Shown piece by piece: positions 7,054-13,994 of a DNA stretch of 25,127 bases (the stretch's first letter is position 1; each line of letters opens with the position of its first letter). Origin of the DNA: Ruminococcaceae bacterium UBA6855 (GTDB lineage Bacteria > Bacillota > Clostridia > Oscillospirales > Acutalibacteraceae). The notes below the pieces were generated by a model that did not search any database, was not told the DNA's origin, and was given only the letters and a program-made list of their open reading frames with translations. The position numbers were made by a program, and so were the translations under genes. The stretch covers positions 1-25,127 of the forward strand of contig DKDF01000076.1 in NCBI GenBank assembly GCA_002451755.1. Reading direction: 5' to 3'.

Positions 7054-7550
7054 GAGATTTTCTGAGCGAAGAAAAAGGACTCTGTGCCGAGGTTGAATCC
7101 CTCTGCATGACCGACCCCGACTCCGCGCACGCGCTTATCGACAGCGTGATATCGGACTGCGGCGAAGTGAAATCCGACCGCGCACAGTCCGCGTCCGTTT
7201 CGCGCGTCTGCTGCCGCTTTCTGATGCACAGAAAGATGAAGAGCCGCCTTGTTGACACGCTCAAGACGGATGATAATCTTCGAAAAACGATTTTCGGCGA
7301 GCTCAACACATATAAATACAGCCTCGTTTTCCTGTTCCGCAGGCTTATCCGCCTGAACGAAACGGAGCTGACAAAAGAGCTTCTGACCCTGCTCGAAAAC
7401 AACCCCTACCGCGACGACAGCGCAAAAGATTACTCCGACCGCTGGTCTCTGCGATTCATAATCGACGAGGCTCTGCGCGCGCCGGACGATTATCTCGATT
7501 TAAGCGAAGAGAACAAGAATGTGATAGACGAAGTTAGAAAGAGACTCTGA
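7050..7550 (+). CDS. Unknown soluble protein in the murL operon
   Basis: A 166-aa protein that I do not recognise. It is charged, has no signal peptide or membrane segment, and looks mostly alpha-helical, with Cys at 12, 37, 54 and 55. The C-terminal part (RWSLRFIIDEALRAPDDYLDL) is acidic. The ATG at 7050 overlaps the murD2 stop codon (ATGA) and is preceded by GGGGAGAAAGC, so it is translationally coupled to the ligase. The next gene follows after 22 bases. Its position suggests a role linked to the murL-murD2 pathway or simple co-transcription; neither can be decided here. Confidence 0.75.
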   Translation: MRDFLSEEKGLCAEVESLCMTDPDSAHALIDSVISDCGEVKSDRAQSASVSRVCCRFLMHRKMKSRLVDTLKTDDNLRKTIFGELNTYKYSLVFLFRRLIRLNETELTKELLTLLENNPYRDDSAKDYSDRWSLRFIIDEALRAPDDYLDLSEENKNVIDEVRKRL

Positions 7551-7572
7551 CAACCGAGGGGACAGAGGAGTT

Positions 7573-8613
7573 ATGACAAAAATAAAGAACATAACGGAAA
7601 AGCAGTTTAAGTCCGCCCTATGCAGACTGAGCATAGCGATCCCGTTCGCGTTCATATTTGCTGCGGCTTATTGCAGGACGAGCCTGTATTATCCGGAGAG
7701 CAAAACATCCGTGCAGTCCTCTCTGCTGATGAGCATATACGCGGGATTTCTTCTTTTGTGGGAAAATATAGTTCCCATGAGATTCGGCTGCCGGGGAAAC
7801 AGGTTTGAAATTTTCGCTAATCTTTTTCCAACCGGGCTTTTGCTCATGGCAGTGTTTTCGCAGTATCACCCGGTGGCGGCTGTTATTCTTCTGTGCGTGC
7901 CGGTAATACTCACCGTGGCTTTCGGCATAATTTTGCGCAGAGGCGAACGCTCGCGCGGCGCCGCCCACGACGAGAAGCGGCACGATATACGCGCCATGAG
8001 ATTTTTTGTTACAGTGTCGGCGATAGTGTTTTTGGTGCCGGGAATATTTTCGCTTTTTGTCTATGATTTCGAATCCCGCAAATACACGCCGGACGCAAAG
8101 ACAGTCGCCGCTCAGGAACAGACGCAGGAGGAAACGCCCTCATTTTTGAAGAAATTCTGCGAGGACGAATGGGCAAAGTGCGGCAGTGAAGAGCGTATAA
8201 CTCTAATTCAGCTGCTTTCAAACTACGAGGCGGAAAAGCTCGGAATACCGAAGGTCTCGGTTGTGTCCGGCAGGATAGACCTCGTCACTCTCGGTTACTA
8301 CGACGACGAAAAGAATGAAATAGTAGTCGACATCGAACATATGCGGGAGGACAGCGTTCAGGATGTTACCGTAACAATACTCCACGAGACATATCACGCA
8401 TACCAGTATTATTTGGCAAAAAACATTGATTTTAACTCGGAGATATCAAAGACCGCGTATTTCGACACCGCGCGCAGCTGGCGCGACAATTCACTGAACT
8501 ACATTGACGGCCACGAGAATCGCGAGGGGTATTCAGCTCAGCCGCTCGAAGAGAGCGCACGCGCATTTGCGCAGGAGGAATACGAAAATCTCAGGCCGAT
8601 GATAGAAGAGTAA
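7573..8613 (+). CDS. Membrane protein with C-terminal HExxH metallopeptidase-like domain
   Basis: A 346-aa protein with about five hydrophobic segments (roughly 17-35, 45-62, 82-97, 100-119, 143-165) followed by a soluble domain of about 180 residues. That domain carries ILHETYHAYQYY, an HExxH zinc motif (H271, E272, H275), and downstream PLEESARAFAQEE (about 326-338), where a Glu could be the third zinc ligand as in gluzincins. This is the pattern of a membrane-anchored zinc peptidase, but I cannot assign a named family. The soluble part is probably extracytoplasmic if the five helices are right. The ATG at 7573 follows GAGGAG. It lies 22 bases after the 166-aa gene and is the last intact gene of the murL operon. 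Peptidase activity is inference from the motif. Confidence 0.75.
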   Translation: MTKIKNITEKQFKSALCRLSIAIPFAFIFAAAYCRTSLYYPESKTSVQSSLLMSIYAGFLLLWENIVPMRFGCRGNRFEIFANLFPTGLLLMAVFSQYHPVAAVILLCVPVILTVAFGIILRRGERSRGAAHDEKRHDIRAMRFFVTVSAIVFLVPGIFSLFVYDFESRKYTPDAKTVAAQEQTQEETPSFLKKFCEDEWAKCGSEERITLIQLLSNYEAEKLGIPKVSVVSGRIDLVTLGYYDDEKNEIVVDIEHMREDSVQDVTVTILHETYHAYQYYLAKNIDFNSEISKTAYFDTARSWRDNSLNYIDGHENREGYSAQPLEESARAFAQEEYENLRPMIEE

Positions 8614-8638
8614 ATATTGATTTGCGGAGACGACTGCC

Positions 8639-8770
8639 ATGCTGAACTACAGAAAAATAGAACTCGCAGATAATAAGCGAATCGCCGAAATATAAAAATC
8701 TGTTTCTTGAGACTCACGCGAACCGGTCAGTGGTTTTGAAACTCTATGAAAAATCGGGCTTTACGGGTGC
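8639..8770 (+). pseudogene. GNAT N-acetyltransferase remnant
   Basis: The ATG at 8639, preceded by GCGGAGACGACTGCC, opens MLNYRKIELADNKRIAEI, a typical GNAT N-terminus, then a stop (8693-8695). From 8697, in the +1 frame, the sequence reads NLFLETHANRSVVLKLYEKS followed by GFTG, the conserved GNAT beta4-alpha4 region (ETHANR..LYEKSGF). The roughly 80-100 residues normally between these parts are missing, and family 1 repeat copy C begins just after GF. It is a deleted, frameshifted gene at the end of the murL operon. Confidence 0.75.
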
Positions 8771-8780
8771 AATATTGCAG

Positions 8781-8881
8781 CTTGTAGGGTGCGGCGACTC
8801 GACGCACAGATGCCGGCGACAGCGGCATAAAACCTTCGGAAAAGTTCATTTTGCAGACCGTAGGGGCGAACTTCGTTCGCC
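8781..8881 (-). repeat. Dispersed repeat family 1, copy C (inverted)
   Basis: The reverse complement opens GGCGAACGAAGTTCGCCCCT and continues ACGGTCTGCAAAATGAAC ... TGCGTCGAGTCGCCGCACCC, aligning block by block with copy A positions about 18-117. It contains the GTGCG/CGCAC hairpin but not the distal GGGCGGAT palindrome. It abuts the truncated GNAT remnant. Confidence 0.75.
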
Positions 8882-8891
8882 TATCAATTGC

Positions 8892-8993
8892 AAAGTAAAA
8901 GCGAGTGACTCAACTAATTTTTGTAATCAGACCTTCAATAGCCGTGCCACAGTGTTTGAAGACTCTTTTAGAATGGCGAGGGAACGGCTTGCG
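8892..8993 (+). repeat. Coding-like dispersed repeat (family 2), copy 2
   Basis: The frame from 8892 reads KVKASDSTNFCNQ...SRATVF, then EDSFRMARERLAQ. The core matches copy 1 at 62 of 68 bases. Its 3' end shares the 19-base block GGCGAGGGAACGGCTTGCG (8975-8993) exactly with 25107-25125 in copy 3, at a similar distance from the GCAGTGTTT-type core. Confidence 0.7.
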
Positions 8994-9105
8994 CAGCAAG
9001 ACGCACGAGCCCGTATTGTTTGAGCGAAGCGAGTTTACGGGCGAATGTGCCGAGCTGCCTACTGAGAGCCGCGAGCTAAGTACTGCGGCGCGGCGTTGTT
9101 TGGGT

Positions 9106-9174
9106 CTCGGGGTGAAACCCCGAGTCTGCCTTTTCTTTGCAGGCGTTTCTTTTCTCAGACAGAAAAGAAATGCC
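9106..9174. repeat. Two tandem inverted repeats
   Basis: First hairpin: CTCGGGG (9106-9112), TGAAA loop, CCCCGAG (9118-9124). Second: a 14-bp stem of 9142-9155 (GGCGTTTCTTTTCT) with 9161-9174, one G-T pair, around the 5-nt loop CAGAC. No gene ends here and there is no U-tract, so these are more likely parts of a repeat element than terminators. Confidence 0.6.
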
Positions 9175-9261
9175 GAAACGCGGAAAGTGTATATCATTTG
9201 ATTATAGTAGGACGCGAAGGCAGAAGCCAATTATCAACAAGCCGCAATTGCTATAACTTTA

Positions 9262-9302
9262 TATCGGCTATCGCCGATAGCGGACAGCCGCAAGGGCTGT
9301 CC
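9262..9302. repeat. Double REP-like hairpin
   Basis: TATCGGC-TATC-GCCGATA (9262-9279) is followed after two bases by GGACAGCC-GCAAG-GGCTGTCC (9282-9302) and CCTAC. The GTAGGGRCAG-type end reappears as GTAGGGGACAG at 24951-24961, so the second hairpin is probably a dispersed unit. Confidence 0.5.
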
Positions 9303-9342
9303 CTACGGCGGGCGCTGCTTTAAAATTGCGTAATTTTGAAAT

Positions 9343-9387
9343 AAAAATCTTATGCCGCCTGTCGCCGACGATATTTGCGTCGGCAGG
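9343..9387 (-). terminator. Probable terminator of the M14 peptidase gene
   Basis: Minus-strand stem GCCGACG/CGTCGGC (9364-9370 with 9378-9384), extended past a bulge by CCT/AGG, then ATTTTTATTT about 10 bases further on. It lies 20-60 bases past the stop at 9407. The distance to the U-tract makes it only moderately convincing. Confidence 0.4.
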
Positions 9388-9406
9388 GCGCGTCCCCCAA
9401 CATCAC

Positions 9407-10318
9407 TCACATCACGCAGGCTAGCACGAGGGTCTCTTCGATGCTCTTATATACGCTCTCGAAGCCGCTCAGCGGCAGGGGATTTCTGCCTTTTCCAAGC
9501 TCGAATGTGAACGACGGAATGCCGAGCGCCTCTATCGTCCAGTCCTTGAACCCCGCGTGTGAAGCAAGTCCCGCGTTCTGCACGAGCGTATAGCCGCTCG
9601 CCGCGGCGAATATTTTCGCCAGATGCTCGCCGCGCTCCGGTGTGTGCTCCCCGTATTCATAGTATATCTCTTCGCCCTGACTGTGCAGGGCTATTGCCGT
9701 TCGCGGCATTCGCCTCATGCACAGCTGAACGAGGGCGTTGACTTCAGGCTCGGTCTGCGGAGCATATCCGCCGAACCGCCTCGGCGCGGGCGCGGTTATC
9801 CCCGCTTCGATTTCCAGCGCCTTTGAAAGATCCCACCCGGCGTTGAAATTGTGGTTGAGATCGACCCCGCGCGCGTTTGCGTTCCAGAGGTCATGGCTTT
9901 CACTCATAGCGCGCTCAACGCAGTCTCTGTATTTCCCCGCCGTCTCTGCGCCGTGCAGAGCTATCTCGACCCCGTCGGGGTTGACGCACGGGACGAATAT
10001 TATTTCCCGACGGCTCAGCGCGCCGCCTATGTCTATTCCGCACATGGTCTGCCTGTTTTTCGCGCTCAGGCACAGCCGCTCTGTAAATCTCAGCGTGACG
10101 AGCGCCGTCAGCCGCTCCTGCGCGTGGAAGCACGCCGCTATGAGCACCGGGTTTGCGCTCCTGCCGAATCGCAGAGCGAAGATTTTTCTCCCGCAGGCGC
10201 TTCGTCCGGCTATCTCGACTTTTAAAAACGGATATTCCGCCCGGAGCGAGCATACGCTTTCTTTTATATATGCGTAGTCCGGCTCGCCCGGCGTGAAGAT
10301 ATATTTCAAAAAAATCAC
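9407..10318 (-). CDS. M14-family zinc peptidase (gamma-D-glutamyl-peptidase-like)
   Basis: A 303-aa metallocarboxypeptidase-fold protein. The zinc ligands are recognisable: HAQE (H65, E68) and H212 (ALHSQGEEIYYEYG), with the catalytic Glu in SFTFELGKGRNPLP (E273) and substrate-binding R150 in ARGVDLNHNF. Animal-type carboxypeptidases have DLNRNF; here the Arg is His156, as in bacterial M14 enzymes acting on gamma-D-Glu-diaminopimelate links. That substrate is inferred. No signal peptide is visible, suggesting cytoplasmic cell-wall-peptide recycling or non-classical export. The start is uncertain: GTG at 10318 overlaps a GGGGGGTGAT tract that would serve better as the ribosome binding site for the TTG at 10309. 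It is transcribed divergently from the NUDIX gene across 57 bases. Confidence 0.88.
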   Translation of the reverse strand: MIFLKYIFTPGEPDYAYIKESVCSLRAEYPFLKVEIAGRSACGRKIFALRFGRSANPVLIAACFHAQERLTALVTLRFTERLCLSAKNRQTMCGIDIGGALSRREIIFVPCVNPDGVEIALHGAETAGKYRDCVERAMSESHDLWNANARGVDLNHNFNAGWDLSKALEIEAGITAPAPRRFGGYAPQTEPEVNALVQLCMRRMPRTAIALHSQGEEIYYEYGEHTPERGEHLAKIFAAASGYTLVQNAGLASHAGFKDWTIEALGIPSFTFELGKGRNPLPLSGFESVYKSIEETLVLACVM

Positions 10319-10323
10319 CCCCC

Positions 10324-10344
10324 GGAAAATAATATTTATTTTCC
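10324..10344. promoter_or_regulatory. Perfect 21-bp AT-rich palindrome in a divergent promoter region
   Basis: GGAAAATAA-TAT-TTATTTTCC, 9-bp perfect arms, centred between the divergent M14 and NUDIX genes. It is a candidate operator for a dimeric repressor or an RNA hairpin in either leader. No regulator is encoded next to it. Confidence 0.45.
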
Positions 10345-10375
10345 TGCGGGATAAGACCTGAACGGAGGCTTATAT

Positions 10376-10921
10376 ATGAAGCTCGACGAAAAAACGATTG
10401 AAAAAAAGTATATCTACAAAGGCAGGATAATCAATGTCCGCACCGACACCGCCGAACTGCCCAACGGCAAGCAGGCTCTACGCGAGGTCGTGGAGCATCC
10501 CGGCGGAGTGACAGTCGCCGCGCTGACTGATAACGACGAACTGATGTTTGTGCGTCAGTTCCGCTATCCGTATTCCGAGGTCCTGCTCGAACTGCCTGCG
10601 GGCAAGCTCGAATACGGCGAGGACCCGTTTGAAGCGGGCAAGCGCGAGCTGCGCGAAGAGACGGGAGCCGTGGCGGAGCACTATATCGACCTCGGAAAAT
10701 TCTATCCCACCCCGGGCTATTGCGGCGAGATAATCCATATGTATGCGGCGAAGGGACTGTCCTTTACATCCCTCGACCTCGACGACGATGAGTTTTTGGC
10801 GCCCGAAAAGATACCGCTCGAAAAGGCGGTCGAGATGGTCATGAACAACGAGATACGCGACGGCAAAACGCAGACCGCCGTGCTCAAAGTCGCGCAGAAG
10901 CGCAGAAAGGGCGAGATATGA
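10376..10921 (+). CDS. nudF: NUDIX hydrolase, ADP-ribose pyrophosphatase
   Basis: A 181-aa enzyme predicted to split ADP-ribose to AMP and ribose-5-phosphate in the cytosol. The complete Nudix box GX5EX7REUXEEXGU is present at 76-98 (GKLEYGEDP...RELREETGA), preceded by the ADPRase-type QFRYPYSEVLLELPAG (61-76), and Pro-rich YPTPGYCGEIIHMYAA follows, the usual ADPRase signature after the box. The ATG at 10376 follows GGAGG. It overlaps maf by 4 bases (ATGA), starting a three-gene operon. The gene symbol is by family and not strain-level orthology. Confidence 0.93.
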   Translation: MKLDEKTIEKKYIYKGRIINVRTDTAELPNGKQALREVVEHPGGVTVAALTDNDELMFVRQFRYPYSEVLLELPAGKLEYGEDPFEAGKRELREETGAVAEHYIDLGKFYPTPGYCGEIIHMYAAKGLSFTSLDLDDDEFLAPEKIPLEKAVEMVMNNEIRDGKTQTAVLKVAQKRRKGEI

Positions 10922-11481
10922 AAATTGTTCTTGCGTCGTCCTCGCCGCGCAGAAAAGAGCTGCTCCAGACGGCGGGTATAAACTTTGAGATAGATGTCGA
11001 GGGCGTTGACGAAGTGCCGCAGGGCGACACGCCGGAGGAAAAAGTCTGCTCGATAGCGGCGCAGAAATGCCGTCCCGTGGCGGCGCGCCGATTTGATGAC
11101 TGCGTGATAGGCGCGGATACGGTTGTCTCCGTTGACGGCGATATTCTCGGCAAGCCGCACGACAGACAGGATGCGGAAAATATGCTCCGCCGCCTCTCCG
11201 GCAGGGAGCACACGGTCTATACCGGAGTGTGCATCTCGGCGCACGGAAAAGAAACCGTGTTCAGCGAAGCGACGAAAGTTAAATTTTTTGAGCTTACAGA
11301 TAAAGAGATAACGGACTATGTCCTCAGCGGCGAGCCGATGGACAAAGCCGGAGCTTACGGAATACAGGGGCTCGGCTGCACACTCGTCGAGGGTATCGGC
11401 GGCGACTACTTCAATGTCGTCGGTCTGCCCGTCGCGCGTGTGGTGCGCGAGATAAAAAAGATAACGGGAGCGGAAAAATGA
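10918..11481 (+). CDS. maf: Maf-family nucleoside triphosphate pyrophosphatase
   Basis: A 187-aa Maf/YhdE-type house-cleaning enzyme that hydrolyses dTTP/UTP or modified nucleotides to the monophosphate. Motifs: N-terminal LASSSPRRKELL (5-16), catalytic GADTVV (65-70, D67), LGKP (77-80), TVYTGV (99-104) and DKAGAYGIQG (142-151), all intact. Maf is also linked to septum inhibition in Bacillus. The start ATG at 10918 overlaps the nudF stop (ATGA), and its own stop overlaps the dehydrogenase start, so all three are translationally coupled. Confidence 0.96.
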   Translation: MKIVLASSSPRRKELLQTAGINFEIDVEGVDEVPQGDTPEEKVCSIAAQKCRPVAARRFDDCVIGADTVVSVDGDILGKPHDRQDAENMLRRLSGREHTVYTGVCISAHGKETVFSEATKVKFFELTDKEITDYVLSGEPMDKAGAYGIQGLGCTLVEGIGGDYFNVVGLPVARVVREIKKITGAEK

Positions 11482-12371
11482 AACTGCTTGTAACAGGTGC
11501 ATTGAAAATAACGCCCGAGGAATCGGCGGAGCTTGAAAATCTCGGCTATGAGATATATTTCATGCCCGACGAGCGGGTCGCCGTGCCGGAAAACATACCC
11601 TGCGAAGAGATAGAAACTATCATCTGCAACGGGCTGTTTCTCTATACTTCGCCGGATAAATTTCCGAAGCTCAGAACCGTTCAGCTGACGAGCGCGGGGC
11701 TCGACCGCGTGCCCATGGACTATATGGACGCCCACGGCATAAAAGTGTTCAACGCCCGCGGGGTCTACAGTGCGCCGATGGCGGAGTTCGCCGTCTGTTC
11801 GGTGCTCGGATTCTATAAGCAGAGCGCGTTTTTCTCGGCGGCTCAGTCGGAGCACCGCTGGGAGAAGCACCGCGGACTCGAGGAGCTGGGCGGAAAGCGC
11901 GTTGTGATAGTCGGCGCGGGCAGCGTCGGGCGCGCCTGCGCGGACAGGTTCAGGGCGTTCGGCTGCGAGATAATCGGCGTTGACAGAAAGACAGCTGTTG
12001 ACGGCTTCGATAAAATATATTCAATAGGCGATATCCGCGCCGCCGTGAGCGCGGGCGATATAGTCATATTCTGTCTGCCGCTGACAAAGGAGACAGAGCA
12101 TATCGCGAACGCCGAATTACTCTGCGCGATGAAGGACGGGGCGGTCATAGTGAATATATCGCGCGGCGGGATAATCGACACCGACGCGCTCATAACCGAG
12201 CTTAAGTCCGGACGGCTCAGAGCCGCGCTCGACGTGTTCGAGCAGGAGCCGCTGGACGCCGGCAGCGAGCTGTGGGATCTCCCGAACGCCGTGATAACTC
12301 CGCACAATTCATTCGTCGGCGACGGCAGCCGCGCAAGGCTCTTTTCATTGATAATAAGTAACCTGAAATAA
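11478..12371 (+). CDS. D-2-hydroxyacid dehydrogenase (phosphoglycerate dehydrogenase-like)
   Basis: A 297-aa NAD-dependent dehydrogenase. The Rossmann motif is GAGSVG (146-151), with acidic D169 at the end of beta2 favouring NAD over NADP. The catalytic triad is R229 (NISRGG), E257 (DVFEQEP) and H276 (TPHNSF). N-terminal substrate-domain sequence QLTSAGLDRVP (69-79) matches the family. No ACT domain is present, so it is not a full-length allosteric SerA, and the specific substrate cannot be told. Coupled by ATGA overlap to maf and closed by the terminator at 12375-12409. Confidence 0.93.
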   Translation: MKLLVTGALKITPEESAELENLGYEIYFMPDERVAVPENIPCEEIETIICNGLFLYTSPDKFPKLRTVQLTSAGLDRVPMDYMDAHGIKVFNARGVYSAPMAEFAVCSVLGFYKQSAFFSAAQSEHRWEKHRGLEELGGKRVVIVGAGSVGRACADRFRAFGCEIIGVDRKTAVDGFDKIYSIGDIRAAVSAGDIVIFCLPLTKETEHIANAELLCAMKDGAVIVNISRGGIIDTDALITELKSGRLRAALDVFEQEPLDAGSELWDLPNAVITPHNSFVGDGSRARLFSLIISNLK

Positions 12372-12374
12372 GAC

Positions 12375-12409
12375 TGCCGCCGGGCAATTCAACTCGGCGG
12401 CAATTTTTA
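12375..12409 (+). terminator. Terminator of the nudF-maf-dehydrogenase operon
   Basis: TGCCGCCG (12375-12382) pairs with CGGCGGCA (12395-12402), followed by ATTTTTA. It begins 4 bases after the stop codon. Confidence 0.85.
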
Positions 12410-12445
12410 CATATGCCGAAAAATTTTTGAAGTACATCTTTTTTT

Positions 12446-12997
12446 ATGCTCGTTATTATTGACGAAAGCGCAAAGGAGGTGGTAAAGATAGATCGCGAAG
12501 AAAAGTTAAAAGAGCTCATGGACGGCTACAGCAAGCTCGTCTTCAGCATATGCTACCGACTGACGAACGACTACTTTACCGCCGAGGATCTGACCCAGGA
12601 AACCTTCCTGTCCGCCTATTCCTCGCTCGACCGATTCGACGGGCGCAACGAGCGCGCGTGGCTGAGCCGAATAGCGACGAACAAGTGCCTCGATCATCTG
12701 AAGAGCGCGGCGTCGAGGACGACACCCGCCGAGGATGACGAACTGGAGTTTAGAGCCGGCGCCTCGCCGGGACTCGAGGACGAATATATGAACACCCAGC
12801 TCGGACGCGACGTCAGAGCGGCGTGCGAATCGCTCAGAGAGCCGTATCGCAGCGTTGCGGTCGAATATTTCTGCGAGGATATGCCGCTGTCGCAGATAGC
12901 CGAGAGAACGGGCGAACCGCTCAAAACCGTCCAGACCCGGGCATACAGAGCAAAGAAAATGCTCAGAGAAAATCTGAAGGAGGTCATACTGCAATGA
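12446..12997 (+). CDS. ECF-type sigma factor
   Basis: An RNA polymerase sigma-70 family protein of the extracytoplasmic-function class. Region 2 is KLVFSICYRLTNDYFTAEDLTQETFLSAYSSLDRF with WLSRIATNKCLDHL, and region 4 is CESLREPYRSVAVEYFCEDMPLSQIAERTGEPLKTVQTRAYRAKKMLREN. The ORF opens at ATG 12446 without a ribosome binding site, whereas a perfect AAAGGAGGTGG sits at 12472-12482 inside it, 8 bases before an ATA codon at 12488 that would yield IDREEKLKELMDGY. The real start is therefore probably near 12488, possibly non-ATG. Next in-frame ATG: 12518. The stop overlaps the anti-sigma start by 4 bases (ATGA). The target is probably envelope stress. Confidence 0.93.
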   Translation: MLVIIDESAKEVVKIDREEKLKELMDGYSKLVFSICYRLTNDYFTAEDLTQETFLSAYSSLDRFDGRNERAWLSRIATNKCLDHLKSAASRTTPAEDDELEFRAGASPGLEDEYMNTQLGRDVRAACESLREPYRSVAVEYFCEDMPLSQIAERTGEPLKTVQTRAYRAKKMLRENLKEVILQ

Positions 12998-13440
12998 CAC
13001 ACGCAGACGATAAAAGAATAACGCTCTTGCTGCGCGGCGGACTGAGCGAAAGCGAAGCGGCCGAAGTCATGGAGCACATAGCAAAATGCGACGAGTGCGC
13101 CGACCGTATGGCCGACCTGACGCTCGACATGGCTTGCGTCGATCCGCCCGCGGGCATGAGCGAGGAAATCCTCGCCGCCGCGGCGAAAGAGAAGAGCCGC
13201 GAGAAGCGCAGGCAGGATAACCTGCTGATGTATTCCGTGAGAGTGGTCGCGGGAATATGCGCAGCACTCGTGATGATATTCTCCGGCGCGTTCAGGCACA
13301 TAACGAAGATAAACGATATCGACATGTCGAAGATAAACGACAAGAGCCGCTCGATAAGCCGGTCGATCGACGAGAGCTTCAACGAATTCAAACAGAAAAT
13401 CTCTGACTTAGGAGGAAATAATAATGAACAAAAAGAATAA
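12994..13440 (+). CDS. Zinc-finger anti-sigma factor (ZAS-type, one TM)
   Basis: A 148-aa membrane-anchored partner of the ECF sigma factor. The N-terminal cytoplasmic domain contains HxxxCxxC (H28, C32, C35 in EHIAKCDECADRM), the hallmark of zinc anti-sigma domains, followed by one membrane span (about 79-100) and a short outer charged tail with repeated KIND/KIN segments. It would hold the sigma factor at the membrane until an envelope signal releases it. The start ATG at 12994 overlaps the sigma stop and follows GGAGG. It overlaps the next gene by 17 bases. Confidence 0.9.
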   Translation: MTHADDKRITLLLRGGLSESEAAEVMEHIAKCDECADRMADLTLDMACVDPPAGMSEEILAAAAKEKSREKRRQDNLLMYSVRVVAGICAALVMIFSGAFRHITKINDIDMSKINDKSRSISRSIDESFNEFKQKISDLGGNNNEQKE

Positions 13441-13993
13441 GATACTCTTTTTCCTGTTTTCACTCATCCCGGGCGCGGCGCATATGTATATAGGTCTCGT
13501 CAAGCGCGGACTTGTGATAATGTTCGCCTTTGTTGCGGGCGCGGGACTTGCGATGATGACAGATGTCCCGGCGCTTTTGCTCCTGCTCCCGGTGCTGTGG
13601 TTCTACAGCTTCTTCGATGCATGGAACAAATATCATCTGCCCGAGGATAAGCTCGCGAAGGTTCGGGACGACTTCCTGTTCTTCTTAAACGGTATGCCGC
13701 AGAATATGCGCTCCGATCCGCGCTTTAAAAAGGTCGCTTCCGCAAGCGTGCTGAAAATCGGCGGTATCGCCGCCGTGATAGTCGGCGTTTACCTGCTCTG
13801 GGATAAGATAATCGTCAATGTCCTGAGCCGCCTGCTCAGCGAGACGGGCGCTGAAATTCTCAGCGAAGTGTCCTACAGACTTCCGCAGGTCGCCGTCGCG
13901 GTGCTCCTGATAGTCATCGGCGTCAAGCTCATCACGCACAAAAAACGCGAGCTTGACAGCGAGAATAACGGCAGCGAAGAGGAGGACAGATAA
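13424..13993 (+). CDS. Membrane protein of the sigma/anti-sigma operon
   Basis: A 189-aa integral membrane protein. It opens with FFLFSLIPGAAHMYIGLVKRG, a TM2-like helix-turn pattern with conserved PG..H.Y.G..KRG, and has about five hydrophobic segments (6-24, 29-46, 48-67, 111-130, 151-170). A C-terminal acidic tail (SENNGSEEEDR) follows. The molecular role is unknown; similar proteins often sit beside ECF and LiaI/LiaF-like genes. The ATG at 13424 follows AGGAGG and lies within the end of the anti-sigma gene, so it is coupled. Confidence 0.82.
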   Translation: MNKKNKILFFLFSLIPGAAHMYIGLVKRGLVIMFAFVAGAGLAMMTDVPALLLLLPVLWFYSFFDAWNKYHLPEDKLAKVRDDFLFFLNGMPQNMRSDPRFKKVASASVLKIGGIAAVIVGVYLLWDKIIVNVLSRLLSETGAEILSEVSYRLPQVAVAVLLIVIGVKLITHKKRELDSENNGSEEEDR

Positions 13994-13994
13994 C

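Larger units (their letters stand above)
8614..9406. other. Repeat-rich region with a dead gene
   Basis: No intact gene. In order it holds a GNAT acetyltransferase remnant (8639-8770), an inverted family 1 repeat (8781-8881), a coding-like family 2 repeat (8892-8993), a hairpin with GCCCGTA/TACGGGC arms around 9010-9043, hairpins at 9106-9124 and 9142-9174, a double hairpin at 9262-9302 and a probable terminator for the M14 peptidase (9343-9387). Confidence 0.7.

Noticed and set aside
8062..8090. TTCGAATCCCGC, resembling a tRNA T-arm
   Set aside because: It lies within the HExxH membrane protein gene and there is no acceptor or anticodon stem around it.
2842..8957. Reading the spaced repeats as a CRISPR array
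   Set aside because: Copies are kilobases apart, without regular short spacers or cas genes.
8730..9023. 97-aa ORF across the GNAT remnant and two repeats
   Set aside because: It joins a dead gene fragment, an inverted repeat and a second repeat, with no ribosome binding site.
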